Notes: generated from the letters alone by a model not told the origin. Positions 36,760 to 51,130 are shown, numbered from the stretch's first letter. The stretch is DNA of 64,000 nucleotides from Straminergon stramineum (GCA_963920665.1 OY987268.1:18106501-18170500), one strand, 5' to 3'. Translations and numbers: made by a program.

Positions 36760-39700
36760 AAAAATATAGATGAAAAATCAAATATAATTATTAATTGAGC
36801 TTCAAAATGATGTTTGACCATATGACAATGGAACTACACTTTAGGGATTAAATGACTTTATTCATCACCCAAAATATGGCTTCTAAAGGTACTTAACTCC
36901 TTAACAACTTTTTGGCAATAGAGGTTTTTAATGAGTCATCCCAATTTGATATTTTGTTTGCACATGGATGCACTTCAAAATTTTAATCTTAACCATACAA
37001 AAGTAAAGACTACTTTGTTTAGTATGCATGGAGTTAAATCTGGAAAATATTTGTGGTTGGATTTTTAGATTATAAATTTTTTGGATGATCAATTTTATAG
37101 GCAAAACCATAGCTTTTGGTGAAGAGAATTTAGAAGAAGATAAATAATGTTTTCTTACCCACCCATCCAAAAAATAGGATTGGATTCTAAGGCTAATTTA
37201 GTATTTTTTTTAATTCTCAAAACTGAGAAATAAAAAACTCTCTCAAATTTGTACACATTTTCAATCAAAAGGAGTTGAAAGCCCAAACTGACCAAATTGA
37301 ATACTACAAAAATTGAAAAAATTATATATTGAAACAATTGATATTATTAACATGTTATTCGAAATGACTTCAAAAAATTTGGAATCATTCTAATTATTTT
37401 TTATCTTTAATTATACCAGATTGAACCTTGTATTTTTAAAATTGCTAAAACTAAAATTTTGAAATTTTTTCCTCTAAACCGAGTTTGTTTATGCAAAGTA
37501 AAGATTGGAAATTTACAAGATTTTTTTTCCATCCCTAATATTCCTTTCATTGGATTTTTTTTTATGTATGCTCTCTTTTCCTATTAGACTACATTTCCTT
37601 AATAAATTTTTAAATCCTTCTCACATTGAAATTTTGAGTAAGATGGAACAAATCTCAATATCATATAAAGGAGAATGGCTGCAACTTTAGGGGCTTGAAT
37701 CTCCTTCATCTAATGTTTGTTTTCAATAAAATTTGTTGGATTTTGTTCCCCTTGAAATCTAGTTATTTTAACAAGAAGTGCATGTCAATCAAAGATGTTT
37801 TGAATGTTTGGGAGAAATTCAAAGTTCAAAATCCCAACATTTTTGAATTATAGCAAACTTTGGCAGCTTGTTTCTTCATACAACATCCGTTTTCAATAAT
37901 TGTTATTGGAAAAGTTGTGCATATGAGTCTAGTTTGTGTGGCTGAAATTTCATTTCAATCCAAGAAGTTATGAGTGATTGAAGCATTTTAGTAGAAGGAA
38001 GTTCAACCTTAGATGTGTTCTATTTCAACTTCTTTTTTTAATTTTTTGACATTTCAAAGTCATTTTGCAAACACAATGAGTCAATTGAATGATATTTTCT
38101 TTCACCAACATGTTTATATGCTGGTTTTGAATTATTTTACAGTTTGAAGTTCTTTCATTTGAGTAGGTTTAGAAATCGAATTTCACCTCCAAATGTGTTG
38201 CTAGGAAAACTTCAGCATCCTTTTTCAATGCTAAAACATTATAATCTTATAATCTACCTAGCCAAATGACTCAAAATTTGATTCATGTCATTTACAACAT
38301 GTGCACTACAAGATTGTACGGTTGAGATTTCTATACCTCAATGACATTTAGATCTATAACACTTTAAAAGAAATAATGTTTTCAAACCCCCAAAAACCTT
38401 GGGCCTTTAAGGATTATGGGCTAAATTTAGATTTGTAGCTTTCAAATGTCAAATCATTTGAACAAGTCATTCACACAATTGGAAAATTGTCAATTTATTG
38501 GATATTGTAGATATCATTGTAGGCTACAAGTATAACAAATTGTAACTTTGTTTGAAAGTAATTCCTAAAAGATCCACAAAATTGCACTTTATAATACATT
38601 TTTCACATTTTAGACTAAACTACAGTCCTTCAAAAACTATTTTTTAATCTACTTAAAAAAATGCTCAATTTAAGGAGCTTTGGAAGGAATTGAAGAAAAT
38701 GTCTTCAAATTTATTTATTTTTAAAATAAATTAAAATTCTCTCTCTCTATGAATAATGATGGCTCTATAAAACAATTATATTTGTTAGGGCAGATACCTA
38801 TAAGAAATATTGGAGGGTATGGGTGAAGACTTTTTTTTTGGCTTTTGAGTGCCAAATTGCACTAGAAAAAAATAATTTGGCTAGAAAATGACAACAAACC
38901 ATGAAGTTTTTCTCCATAAAATTTTGAATTAAAGAAATTGTAGATGAAATCTCTAAATTGTGGATGAAAATATAATTTTGGATGTGTGATATGTGCTAAC
39001 GTAATCTTTTCCTATCCAATATGTGGATGAATGTTGAAATCTGGAACACTACTATAACATTTTATATAGCCATTTTGGCACTTCATTAAAAAAAAATTTT
39101 AAAAATCTTGGTGTGGGTGGGTTCCCAATGACAAAGGCAAAAGCAAAGAAAGACGAAAAGATAGGAACATGGAGAAATTGGAGTTGATTTATGATTTCAT
39201 ATTTTGCAAGTTTACAAGTAATAAGGTAAATCATCTTGCTAGCAACAATTTTTATAAACAGTATCTACCTTGAATAAGGGTATTAAGGAGACCTATACTA
39301 ATTAATTGACATTCCACACTATATAAATATCTACCTTTATTGAACATGAGTAGTTATTTAAGTGTCCGGGGGATGTACATCATGTTTCAAACATCTACAA
39401 TTTTCTACAATCAGTCCTTTTAATTTTTTGGTCCCCTTAATACCCCTATTTAGTGGTACAATAAGTCTTCACAACACTAGCACAATTCTAGAGGAACAGA
39501 GTTTGACAAGCTCAAACTTGTTAGAAAGTGTGAAATTCTACCCAAAACACATTGCTTGCAAGGGTTTGGATTGTTGAGCCCACATGTAGTTAAATGTGAG
39601 GGATGGCATGAAGTTAATTATCACCATTTGGTGTTGCATTGTGGAGTCTGGAGGAGCAAGGGCATTTGTGAAAACAACATTTGGATTTTTTGGTAAGGTA

Positions 39701-42700
39701 ACAACACCTAATTGTGATTTGTTTGAAAAATAGTCCTATTTAGATTCTTGTTTGAAATGTATAACCTCCATACATGGGAACCGAGGTTTGATTTTGTGTA
39801 CACTTATTTTCAATACTTTAAAAATTCAAAGTTTGTTCATATAGAGTCTGAAAAATGTGTTTGAAGAGAATCTAGAATCTCCCCTTCAAACTACATCCAA
39901 ATGATGATTTTTATTTGGTCTATGCTATTTATGACAAAGACATACTATTCAATATCAATTGTAGTAGTGACGTTATAACATTTGTGGTGTATAGGGGTAG
40001 CAATGTAAAATTGGTCACACTAATTTTTATACCAATCAATCATTCACCCATACTAAAGAACCATTTTAGTGTGTCAACAAAAGCATTTATAGTTAAATAG
40101 TATGAACCATGCTCCAAACCTCATTCAGGTGCATTTAGGTGTAGTTATCTTACTCATTTCATGGATTGACTTCATGTAATTGGAAAAGCAACAATTAAAT
40201 GCCCATTCCAATGAACAATGAGAACTAACCTTTTCATTCCCCCTTTTTATACCTTGAGGGAAACTACAAAGCTAATTATCTTCCATAGATGATCAAATTT
40301 GGAAGAAGGAAATTCATAATAAAAATCACATAATCTCATTTTAAGAAGGATAGATTGACAATCACAAATTTAATTAAGTAGAAAATCAGAGAATTTTTTT
40401 CTCCCTAGCTAATGCAATGAAGGGGTCAATTCTACTTAAATAACTCTATTCTACTAGATCAAATAATATTCAAATTTGCATTCATAAATTGTGGTTTGGG
40501 GATTCACTTGAAATGGAGGATCTGCAATGCCATATGCTACTCTCTTCTAACATAAAAAGTGTTTTCTAACCCGCATTGCCTCCAATTTTAGGATGAAATC
40601 TAGATTTGCTATAATATAGGTCTTTGTCATCTTTTGTGCACATTTCATTATAAGAAAAGATGACAATTCTGATTTTTAGAATTGGCCAAAACAATTAAAT
40701 TTATAAAAGTCTTTACAAAGCTTTGTCAAATCAATTTACCTCAATTATAATTTCTATTTTTTGTACTTGATTTTTTTATGATGAAAAGGAGTAGTGAAGT
40801 TATCAACCTAAGATAAAATGAAGTCTAAATTTTCATTATTTGTACTCAAGTTAGTAAATTTTTCTCTATAGAGTGTTTCTTTGACCAAGAAAAAAATTTG
40901 GACCTTTGATTGACATTCAAATCTTAACAAGATAATATTGTACTTGGTGGGTGGGGTCAGCAAAAAAACATTCCCAAGAATAGATACTAAAAATTTTGGA
41001 CTATTTTCTTTTCAAAAAAATATTTTTTTGGAAAAAAAATGAAAGATTTATACTTTTAGGCTTATACCATTTCAGTTTTGCCAACTTTCATTATTTATTT
41101 AGTATAGAAATGTTGAGCCTAACTACTAGATACAATAGTATACATCTAAAAGAAACCATTGATAATTTGTCATTGGTGATTTTCTTGTGCATTGAAACTA
41201 AAGTCCATTGCCACCTTCCTCAAAGCTTCTACTTTTATGAAAAATGACTCCTTATAGAAAGCATACTACAAATATGTAATGTACAATGTTAAAGGGTTGA
41301 AAGCTTTTTGTAATGAGAAATGGTTTTTTAAAACATGTTGTAAAATAGTCTTGAGAGTGAATCCAATATAATTTCTTTACCCTCAAAGGATGGGCCTATA
41401 ACTGTAAGAATGAACATCCAAGTCCTTTCACTTTGTATGTTTCCATTTGGGGACTATTTAATTTTTTAATTTTTATATTTATTTTTCAGATATGTAATTG
41501 CATGTCTTCATGCCCTAAAAGGATTCAATTTTTTGGAGAAATTTTGACATTATTGAGATTTTTAAATTTCTAAAGGAAAAAGTGAAGAAAATACATATCT
41601 AATTCAAAATTAGTTAAAAGAGCTAAAATATTCTCCATAGGTGTATGTAGTAACTTGGAATATCATGTATTAAAATAAATTATTATATCCTATAATTAGA
41701 AAATCAAGAGACCATGGTCCTAGGCCTAGAGTTCAAATTTTCAAATAATTAGCAATAGAAACTTGACTTCATTAAACTATGTTTCAATACTTGGGCCTGA
41801 ATTAAAAAAAAAACATTTTTATAGTTCAAATTCACATTAGGAACAAGGAGTTTGACATAGTCAAAATACACTACACGGTGATTTGTGGATTAAGCATTTT
41901 TTATATAGAAAAGTCAAGAATACAACAAAATGGAAATATCCAACCCCACCATCTTGTAGAAACTTTCATCCAAGTCCCCTAAAAAATGTGGATGAAAAAA
42001 AAATTCCATCTTCCAAAGAGGCTAATAAATATCATCCAAACGCCATTTTGAGGCCTTACATGCATTTCAAGTTTAACCCCTAAACATGTTGACATCCATT
42101 TTCTGGATGATGAACAGTTTGAAACACTAGTTTCATCCTCCTAACTACTCAAATGAAGGTTATTTTAATTTGTGAAGATACATTATCAAGTTTTTGGCCT
42201 ATCTAAGGATTGCATTTGGTGTCACTAGAGTTCATATTTTTCTAAAACTACAAATGTGCAAGTATGTCAAGTGATCAAACTGCATTGACTTCAATTCTAA
42301 ATTGGATTAGCCAAAATGAGGAGAATCTCATTTCAAATCCATTCCAACAAATTTTACTCAAAAAATGATAATATTTTGCTTGTAATCAAATTTTGAAGGA
42401 ATTTTGGAATTTCTCTTTCAAAATTTATAAAAGAAATATTGGTGATAAAATTGGTGAATCTAACCGTACAGATGAAATCTAAAAATCATAATCTACAACT
42501 TTCATTTGTATATCAATTCCCAAATATGCTTCCAAATAGCAGTTTATAATGATTTTTCTCAAATCGTCAATTCTCGAGATGAATCTGGACGTTTCGGGGT
42601 TAAATGCCCATACACGATTATCTTGAGTTCTCACTAATATCCAAGATGTCTTTGGTGAAGGTCATGCAATTTTTTTTACAAAGTACTTATTATTATTTTT

Positions 42701-43326
42701 ATTATTTTTCTTTGAACTTTTTACTTTTACGTCCAGTGCGCAATTGCACTTTGAACTACTACGTGCCAGGTGTCGGCACACTATAGATTCTCTATATATC
42801 AACATTATTTCATGATATAATATACTATGTATCTAGTAGCAAGCATAATAGAATCTATGTATACCTACAAGCTAGCATATTAATCTACATATAAATAACC
42901 AACAAGAATCATTGTTCTGTCCAAATAATGGAACTGTTATTTGTCACTGCGCCCATTCTGTAACCAGAACAGGCTTTAGCTGTGAAACAAAACTGAGTGA
43001 GTTTGGATTCCCTTAATCAATGGGAATCAAATGGTAGTAACTTAAACCCAAAAAAAAAAAGCAAAAAAAAACCCGTCTGAACAAGTGACAGAATTTGGAG
43101 AAAAAAATGGCACCCAGGTGTCCAAGAGGAAGCTGGCATCTACAAGAAGGTGCACTAACTTCATCTTCCTGTATACCGTAATGAACTAAAAAGAGTCTCA
43201 ATTGATGTAAGAGCACGGTTAACTAAGTCAAGCAACTTTGTCCTCGCTCTGCAAAATTATATAACAAAAGTTCGATCGAGTCGTGATCATGGCTCGTCGT
43301 CTGTGTTGTGTTTCGATCGAGCCCCA
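36760..43326. other. AT-rich intergenic, no gene seen
   Basis: About 6.5 kb of very AT-rich sequence with homopolymer runs. Open frames are short, hydrophobic and lysine/asparagine/phenylalanine-rich as expected by chance. The word TTAACCCCTAAA at 42073-42084 recurs at other spacer positions (16001, 20349) and may mark ends of unrecognised elements. Confidence 0.5.
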
Positions 43327-46300
43327 TCATCTTGTACAACCACAGTCCAGTGGAACATCTTCAGGCCAGCCGTAATCGTTCAGGAGGATGAGGACCGTAC
43401 CATTTGTCCATCCAAATCCAGTCTGAGAATTGAAGCACCCAAACACAGTTTGTTCAGAAATCATTGAACTAGTTTTATCCCAAAACTGACTTTGAAATAA
43501 TTCCGCATTGGGTCGCAACAATCGATCACTCTGGAGAAAGGGGAAAACAAAGAGTTGCAAATCGGAACACTACAATACAAGCGAAAAGAGAAAAGAGAAA
43601 AGAGTAAAGAGCCCTACCTGGGTGGTATACTCGCCTCCACCACCAACCTCTCCACAGTACCGTGCGTCGTATTTTTCAAGCATGTGACCGCTGTTTAGGA
43701 AAGCCACGTAATTGGATTGCAACCAGTCTCGCGTTATGGCCATGGCCATGGCTCTTGCTTTTCGCGATCCGGACATCACCAGGCCCTCGATGATCATGTG
43801 CTGGATTGGAGCCCACGCATTTGGAAAGTCCCTGAAAAGCAAATCACAATTTCAAAACCTGAGAAATTTGCTACTGGGTTCCTACTTACTGACTCACTTT
43901 TTTTTCTATGTTGCTATTTGATGACAACATCCGAGAATCCAAACAATCACTTGAGAAATTTGTGCATGTTTGTGCAATTTGAGACCCACGTTAACCATGA
44001 AGTTAACCCGCTAAGTACTCAAGAAATTCCACTTTCTTGTGAAATGTAGACTTTGTCGTACAAAAATGTTGGGTATGATTTCAGTTTACTCTATTGGGAT
44101 AGTTGGTTAGCTATCTTGAAGCTTCCTAAATTATTGATTTCAACTCCTGTAATATGGATTAGGAGGCAGCACTCAGTTTGTTCAGTTGAACATTTGTGAT
44201 TGAACTTATAATTTTCATCAACAATGAATGGCATATTTGAGTTTAGAGGAGGTACAAACCATTGCTGTCCGGTCTCCATTAACGAAGTTGCGATTCCTGC
44301 AGGCTGCCTGAGGCCTGAGGTGGAGAATGCCTCTACTACTTGCTCAATTCTTGAGTCTCCTGTAGAGAATTGACACCAGACCTCAGATGTCAGTAAAGAT
44401 GTCCAGAGATCTCACTTGAAGATCAAGCACAAAGTAATAAACTATCAAGTACAATGAAAAGAGGAGAACCACTAGCTAGTGTAATATAAGATGAGCTAAT
44501 TTACTTCCCTAAATAATATATCAACTCGAAATTATACTCAAATTGCTGAGCAATATTTCGGAAAGAAAATGTCTTCAAAATTAAATGTACACGAAGAAAC
44601 CACAATATATCGATGAAAAACAGTTGATAAAAAAGACCAGTGTTTGGTTTCTCTCAAATTTTTTTCATGAACACTGAACAAGTGAATGCAGGAGGCAAAT
44701 GACCTGGGGGGAATATGCTGCACCACAAAGGCACGAAGTTTGATGCATAGACATTCTGGTTCAACATGCTGCTGTCCCACACGTGCAAGCTCTGCAACAA
44801 GGAGAGAATCCCACATAAGTTCACCAGAAGAAGCCATGGACAAAAAAGTTCATTTGGACCATTGTTTTAGGGTTTAGGGTTTAGGGTTTAAGCTTTGTTA
44901 TCGAATCTCAATGTGATCACATCGAGCAGGTTGAACTTGTAATCGTATCGAGCAGGAGAGTTATGGATTCTAGCCAACAAGAAAGTAGACAACATGTTTG
45001 CATCAAAACTTGGACTTGACACAACTTTGAATGAACAAAGAGATCCGTTACCTTTCGCATGTCGCCCTTTTGCAAGGGGAGCCAGTAGTCTAACCACTGT
45101 CCCATACTTTCGTTCCAGAGGATGGCCTCAAAGGCTCGTCTTCGAGCATCTGCAGCCCTGGTGAAGTGCTTTGATACTGAAACATTGTTCAAAGTTTTGG
45201 CCAAGAAGGCAATGTCGCACTCCGTCTGAGGGAGGAAAGGGAGCAACACTATTAGAAACGATGTATATCACAAGCAATCACCATGCGAGCACGAGTTACG
45301 GTAATCTCGAAATGAAGCTCAAAGTGCCGGCACCAATATGATATGATATGATATAAGTTCTGGTGAGGATTATAGGTATTCAAACATACAGTGCAAATTG
45401 CATTCAACTTAGTTGATTGTCTTCCACACCACATTAGAAAGCGTATTGTAATTTGAAAGCATATACTGAAGAGTCTCTCTCCAGGGAGAAGTCTCACATA
45501 CCTGAAGGAGGAATGCATTGAGATCCACCGGAATGATTGAAGACGTCTTCATGCTACACAAATTCTCCTCATCCCTGGCACACCAAAACCCGGCGATGCC
45601 AAAAATTTGAAAACGAATGTTCACTTCTAGAGCGATTCATCTGATCCTTCAAACATCAATTTCATTAATCTGGCCATGTGATGCCAGAAATCGTATTCTC
45701 TAGCTCAGGTTGCAAAACTTCCTCATGAGGAGAAATTTTCAACAAGCTTCAGTTCAGATGCTTACCCCATCCATCTTGAACTGAAATCCCACCCGGACTC
45801 AGCGCCAGTAGCAATCTCACGGTACAGCTGCAGCTGCTTCATCTTACTAAAGCCTTCTGCAATACCTTTATCCTGAACATTCAAGACCCCACCCCTATAA
45901 ATTTACAGGTTCCAAGAACACAGTGCAGGGCTGTCTACAAATGAACATTGAATCAGGGTTAGAAATATCTGAAATTCCCTGTAATCAGAAGCCCGAGATA
46001 TCTCATTTCATCTACATGTGAAGAAATGAACCCCCTCCGTGATTTAATGGTCAAAAAGTGGTCAAAGCAGTTGACAGAAACTATTCAGGAAGCTTCAAGA
46101 AGAATAACCAACATCATGCAATACATTTTTTATACCAAAAAAAAATACGTTTTGAAAGCTACTATATAATTGGCTTTCATAACCGCATTAACTTCCAAAG
46201 CAAAGTTTCTATATTTAGCTTAACCACTTCAAGAGAAACTCCGAATTGTCTAAATGGTCAAAAATGGTTGCTTAAATATCTAACGGAGTCGATCTTAATC

Positions 46301-49300
46301 ATTTAAGAAACTTCGATAGAATGTATTGTACTCTAAGAAGAAAAAAAGAACTAAGCATTCCATTTTTAAAAATTTTGTTTTCAAAGTCACTGTAATTGAC
46401 TAGACTTGTAGAGTAGACTTTCTATTTTTTAGTTCATCACTTTTGGTCTTACAATGGTGGAGCATTCTGGTCGAGGCTGGTCCCAATGAGCCCCGTAGCG
46501 GCTGAGCCGATGCACACGGCCTTGGCCATCTCGAATCACGACTTCATGAGGCTCTGCAAAAGTCACGCAAAAATCAAAACCCAAAAAACAAGCAACTTAC
46601 AGCTTCTGCTTGTTTTCTCAAGGGATGGTTATGTTTCGTTTCTTCAACTAAAACTCGTTCCCTTGGTGTGTCATACGTTCCAAACTGAATTCCTCACTCT
46701 TTAAAAGTCAAAGTTTTTTAAAAATACACTGAAGAGCTGGCCTCAGGGTCTAGCTGTGAGGTTTAAGGATTAAGGTGAGGAGAGATCGGCAAAATCCACC
46801 CTAGAGTGTACGATATACACTGTACGTTATTCAAGGCGGTACCTTGATGGGCAATTTTGCAGAAAGGTTGTGTACTACGCAATCAACATATGTAATCAAC
46901 TAACCATGTGCATAGTTTCTTGTCCCTAGTTTGCAAAAGTAATTATCTCCTCTTCATTGTCTGCTAGCCTAGCTCACAAAATTGCAAGAGAATTTTTTAG
47001 AAACCAAAGTGCAACTACGGAATTTCACAGCTTGAGAGTGGAATTTCAGGCTCTATTCCACAGTTGCACTGAGGAATTTAGGTCTACGGATTTTCGGATT
47101 TCTCGGTTGTCACTTGCGGTGTAGCCCTGGCATGACATTTTAGATCAAAGATTGTACAGAGTTCGGTACAGGACTCGGTACAGGGGAAGAGAAACAAAAC
47201 GAAGATCGACTCACCCGAGGTCCAGAACTCGTATTCTTGTAGCAGAAGCGGCAGCGCCCTAGCCGCCAAGCTGAGATCCCCTGTTTCGGCAAAGATTGCG
47301 CGCACCATCCTGCTGAGAAATGGAGGCTGGCTACCGTCCACACCAAAAATACACACACAAACACGCTTAGACGCCCACATCTAGGGACACAGAACGATGC
47401 TCGATTAGCCTAACACAAATTCCCCAAAACTATGTCGAGTACAATTGTTTGTAAAGAGAGCCAGGATCCTCCAAGATAGAGGTACAAGACCACTACCAAC
47501 CTGCGATTCTCGTAATATGTTCGAGTGCCGTTCGGAACAAACCCATGCGTTTGCACTATCGACAAGAAATTGTCCACCATTCCCGCTGCTGTCTCCGTCA
47601 TTTTGCTCGCAAGTAAACCCCTGCTCTCAACCAGGACAGAACAGCCCTCAGACACAACCACCGAATCCGAAGATTGAAATTTCAGAAATTTCACAAGAAG
47701 AACTGCCTGTCCATTGTGGTGGGAGCAACAAGAAGATTGGAGAAGAACTGAAATTTTAGAAATTTCGGAAACTTCGCTAAGCACACCTCGATTGCTCCCA
47801 CTGCACCGTGCAGAGAGCAAAGGAGAGCAAGAGCTTTTAGAAGGGGTGGGATGGGGTGGGTGGGGGGGTGGGGGGTTAACAACGTTTCCAGCAAAATGTT
47901 CCATATCATTTGATCAAGCATGTTCTAAAACGTTGATAACCCCTCAAATTCTAATTGGCTGGAAACAAGCAATTCCATTGAAACCTCGTCCCATCATACA
48001 ATGCAGAACGAAATTGCACAATGCATTGGATTCTGCAGTTTCGAATGTGTGAAGAATGTCAGCCTTTTGAAGGCGTCCCTTTTGAGAACATTAGACGGTA
48101 CCTGATGACCCAGTAGCTGTCCCAGTAGTAAACCTCCCGGAAGCGCTCCCCGGGCACCACAAACGGGTGCTTGAGGGGCAGCAACGTGTGGCGGTCGGGC
48201 TCGCGCTCCACATCGGGAGAGACGAGGCGCGTCAGGGACGGCCACAGCGAGTGCACTTGCAGGCCCCAGGTGCGCGCCGCCGCGTTTCTTACTTTCGGAA
48301 GAAACCCCGAGGGATCGGCGTCGTAATCCACTGGTGTGTGCGCTACCAAGTCAGTTCCCGCTTCATAAAAATACTCCCGGAGAAACCCCTTGAGCTTCTC
48401 TGCAAGAACATCAAATATATCAGCCGTCCGATCAGCAAGATCAATGCTCTGCTAGTCCAAAACCTACACTGGTTCAGCATTCAGAGAGATTCTCACAACT
48501 GCTTCTCTACACCATCGAATCAACTCGACTAGCTAGCACGATCATTGCCCACTTCCGCAATTCGAAGTTACACCATGGAAAAAAGGTTCAGAAACAGTGA
48601 GAGATCTCGCAAAAACGCCTTCAGATTCCCTGCAACATCAAAATCATATCCACTATCTACCTCGATCACGGCACAACTCCGTAATTTGATGTACGTCTCC
48701 GCAAATTCAAAACGCCAGAAAAACAGGTTCAGAATGTAAGAGATCTCTCAAAAAAAGCACTTCCTGTTTTTTGCAACGTCAAACTAGTTAGCTTAGAACG
48801 ATCAATGCAGTGCTCAGCAAATCTGAAAACCAGAAGAGCAGGTCCAGAGCTAAGAGACCTATTGCAATTACGGTTTCAAATCAAATCAGATCGACTAGCT
48901 GTAGCACACCTCCGCAATTCGAAATACTGTGAAAACAGGCTCAGAATCAGAGAAATCGCGCCAAAAAAAATTTCGATTCTCTGCAACGCCAAACTAGTTG
49001 ACCTAGTACTAGCAATGCACACCACCGCCAATCCGAACACCCGAAAAGCAGGTCCAGAGCTGAGAGATCTTCGCAATTACGGATTCGAATGAGATCAGTT
49101 CGATTAAGTTAGCACGATCACTGCACGTTTCTGAAAATTCTACATACCCCAGGAAACAAGCTTCGGAGGTTCTTCGGTCCCAATATAGCAAGGCGTCGTC
49201 TCCATCGTGAACCACGTCCATCCTGTTCTTCCGTTCCCGAAAGAACGGTGTTTCTAAAAGTGGATGCCTACTGCATTAAAACCGTCCTAGGGCGCTCCAA

Positions 49301-50459
49301 CTGGAGTCTTGGTTCGCTCTTATCTGCAACGTAAGGACAACCCACCTGGAGACGCCTCGTGGCAACCGCGAGATAATCTCGCATGCAGTTGCCAGAACCA
49401 GACAGAAGGGAATTCATGGGGGGAGTTGACGATCACTTCAATCTCCAAGCAGTTAGACGAGAAATACGTTACGGGACATGCGTAACTGCCGATCGGTCGA
49501 CCGCAATTGCACGTTGTACAGATCGATCAAATTCATGACATTGTCCGATCCCGCAACTGTATTCTTCTACTCAATTCATATCTAACCGACTCGTACAGCT
49601 CCGCCATTAGCTAGGTCGACCTTCCAGATGCAACAATCTCGGCAGTGGAGGTAGAAGTCAGAGAAGCCGCGTATATGGCCCAACTAGCAAGTTGACCGTG
49701 AGCAAGCTCCACCAATGACGCCGCACGCTGACTACTGTTGCATCAACGAACTACCGGAAACAGGGTCTCCATGCAAAGGTGGACAAGGAAAGGAAAAACA
49801 ACGATTCATCAAACGACTAATAACGGATTCTAGAAGTCTAATCTAATCATCACGACCCACTCCTCCGTCAATGTACGGAGATCCACATCTACAGAATTGC
49901 TAGCTAGTGCATGGATCCATCAATCGACCTCCACTTCACTCCACTCCACTAGTGCTATAACTTAACAATAGCTCGCTCCTCGGAATCTCCGCCCTCCGGC
50001 ACGGCCGAACTTGTATTACTCTAAAGCAAAAAAAAAAATCCTGGCGGTGATATGACCACGATCAAAACTATGTCTAATAATGAATAATTTATATATACCT
50101 GGCGATACAGCCCCAGTGCTGGGCGCCCTAGGTAAGGCGCGGAACGCCGCCATCGTCACGTCCAAGTTGCCCTTGAGCGGCAAGTCCACATACTCCTTAG
50201 GATCGAACTCCGTTCCGTCGTGCGTCGTCGTATTACCACTCCCACTCCCAACGCCCACCACGAAGCTCTCCATCGCAGTCGCCTGCAAGTCCATCAGAAA
50301 ACACAGAAGCTCCCCAGCTCTATCATCGTCCTCATCCTCCACTGCCCCCAAATCACTCGTATCCCACTCCTCGTCACAAACCCCACGATGAGGATCCAAG
50401 TCCAAGACCTTGGACGCGGCGTCGTCTTCGCGCAACCTCTCCGGCAAGCTGAAGCCCAT
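43327..50459 (-). CDS. TRE1: Trehalase (GH37, alpha,alpha-trehalose hydrolase)
   Basis: Hydrolyses trehalose to two glucose. Twelve minus-strand exons fit, all GT-AG with matching phases: 50459-50099, 48399-48102, 47620-47501, 47330-47215, 46553-46453, 45872-45766, 45574-45502, 45225-45052, 44791-44704, 44359-44260, 43831-43618 and 43422-43327. The product is 615 residues; Arabidopsis TRE1 is 626. Signature 1, PGERFREVYYWDSYW, is at 203-217. Signature 2, QWDFPNAWAP, spans the exon 10/11 junction (512-521). The likely catalytic acid is D361 in SGWDFSSRW. The likely base is the Glu of LEKYD (565), before GGGGEY. The C-terminus TGFGWTNG is typical. An in-frame TAG six codons upstream supports the start. 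Unlike Arabidopsis TRE1, the N-terminus is acidic and shows no membrane anchor, so the enzyme may be soluble. A TATA box lies about 145 bp upstream. Confidence 0.95.
44866..44890. repeat. Interstitial telomere-type repeat
   Basis: Three and a half units of TTTAGGG, the plant telomere repeat, inside the trehalase intron between exons 8 and 9. Too short for a telomere remnant; more like a telo-box or chance insertion at a repaired break. Confidence 0.8.
48584..49130. repeat. Higher-order tandem repeat in trehalase intron 1
   Basis: Landmarks AGGTTCAGA (48584, 48725), AGGTCCAGAGCT (48840, 49050) and AGGCTCAGAATC (48937) mark five related subunits of about 100-140 bp. The 48725 subunit pairs with 48937, and 48840 with 49050, each about 211 bp apart, so a two-subunit block has itself been duplicated. 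Each subunit also carries CTCTGCAACG or similar and a CTAGTT / ACGATCA block. Confidence 0.65.
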
Positions 50460-50601
50460 GACTACTCGATCCTGCTACTGCTAAGCTAGAAAAACAAAGA
50501 TATGGTACGGGTGCACCGATCGATCGATCAACGGTGGGTGAAGTTCATGAACTGGGGTGACGAAACGGAAGAGGGGACGATTGAGGTGGGGGTGGGAGGG
50601 T

Positions 50602-50612
50602 TATATATTTTC
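50602..50612 (-). promoter_or_regulatory. TATA box of the trehalase gene
   Basis: AAAATATATAACC on the minus strand, set in GC-rich flanks, about 145 bp before the start codon. Transcription would start near 50570, leaving a leader of roughly 110 bp. Confidence 0.6.
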
Positions 50613-51130
50613 GAAGGCCAGGCGTGGCTGGGTGGCAGGGGGCAGTTAAGTTACCAACAAGTAAGTTAGATAGTCAGCCGGGCCTTGGGGATGCGCGGAG
50701 ACTTGGTGGGTCCGTTGTTTTTACTTAAAATTAGTAGTTTCAAGGCGAGAAGAGGAAACTGCTGAAGTTTTGAGTTTTTTGTTTTCTTTTTGGCAGAAAG
50801 AAAAATTGGGGAAGTTTGCGGGAGGAGCACGAGACGGAGGGGCATCCGGGTCGGTAATTCCGGGGAATGCGCCGTCGCGGCGCTCCCCGGATTCAAGGGT
50901 GGTAACGAACTGCACCCGGCCACCACTTCCCGTCCCGAGGAGGGATGGGGGCGGAATCGCGGCTGACGGGCGTCGACAATGGCCACCGTCGCAAGCGCGG
51001 GCATCGGTGACCGTGTCAAAATTGGCCCGTAAGTGTAGACGTTTTGAAACTTAGGTTTCATTTTCTTTTTGGTGGAAAATGGAAGGGAGAGTTCGGTGCA
51101 AACTCTAGAGCGGATAGATGGCAATCCAAA
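50613..51130. other. GC-rich upstream region of the trehalase gene
   Basis: A locally GC-rich, CG-containing stretch. Both strands have open frames of about 95-150 codons, but they have no recognisable motif and the longest overlap each other, so I regard them as compositional. Confidence 0.4.

Noticed and set aside
44866..44890. Telomere end or chromosome fusion point
   Set aside because: Only three and a half repeat units inside an intron of an intact gene.
50666..51124. Minus-strand 152-codon frame upstream of trehalase
   Set aside because: Compositional frame in a GC-rich stretch, overlapped by an equally open + strand frame, with no motif.
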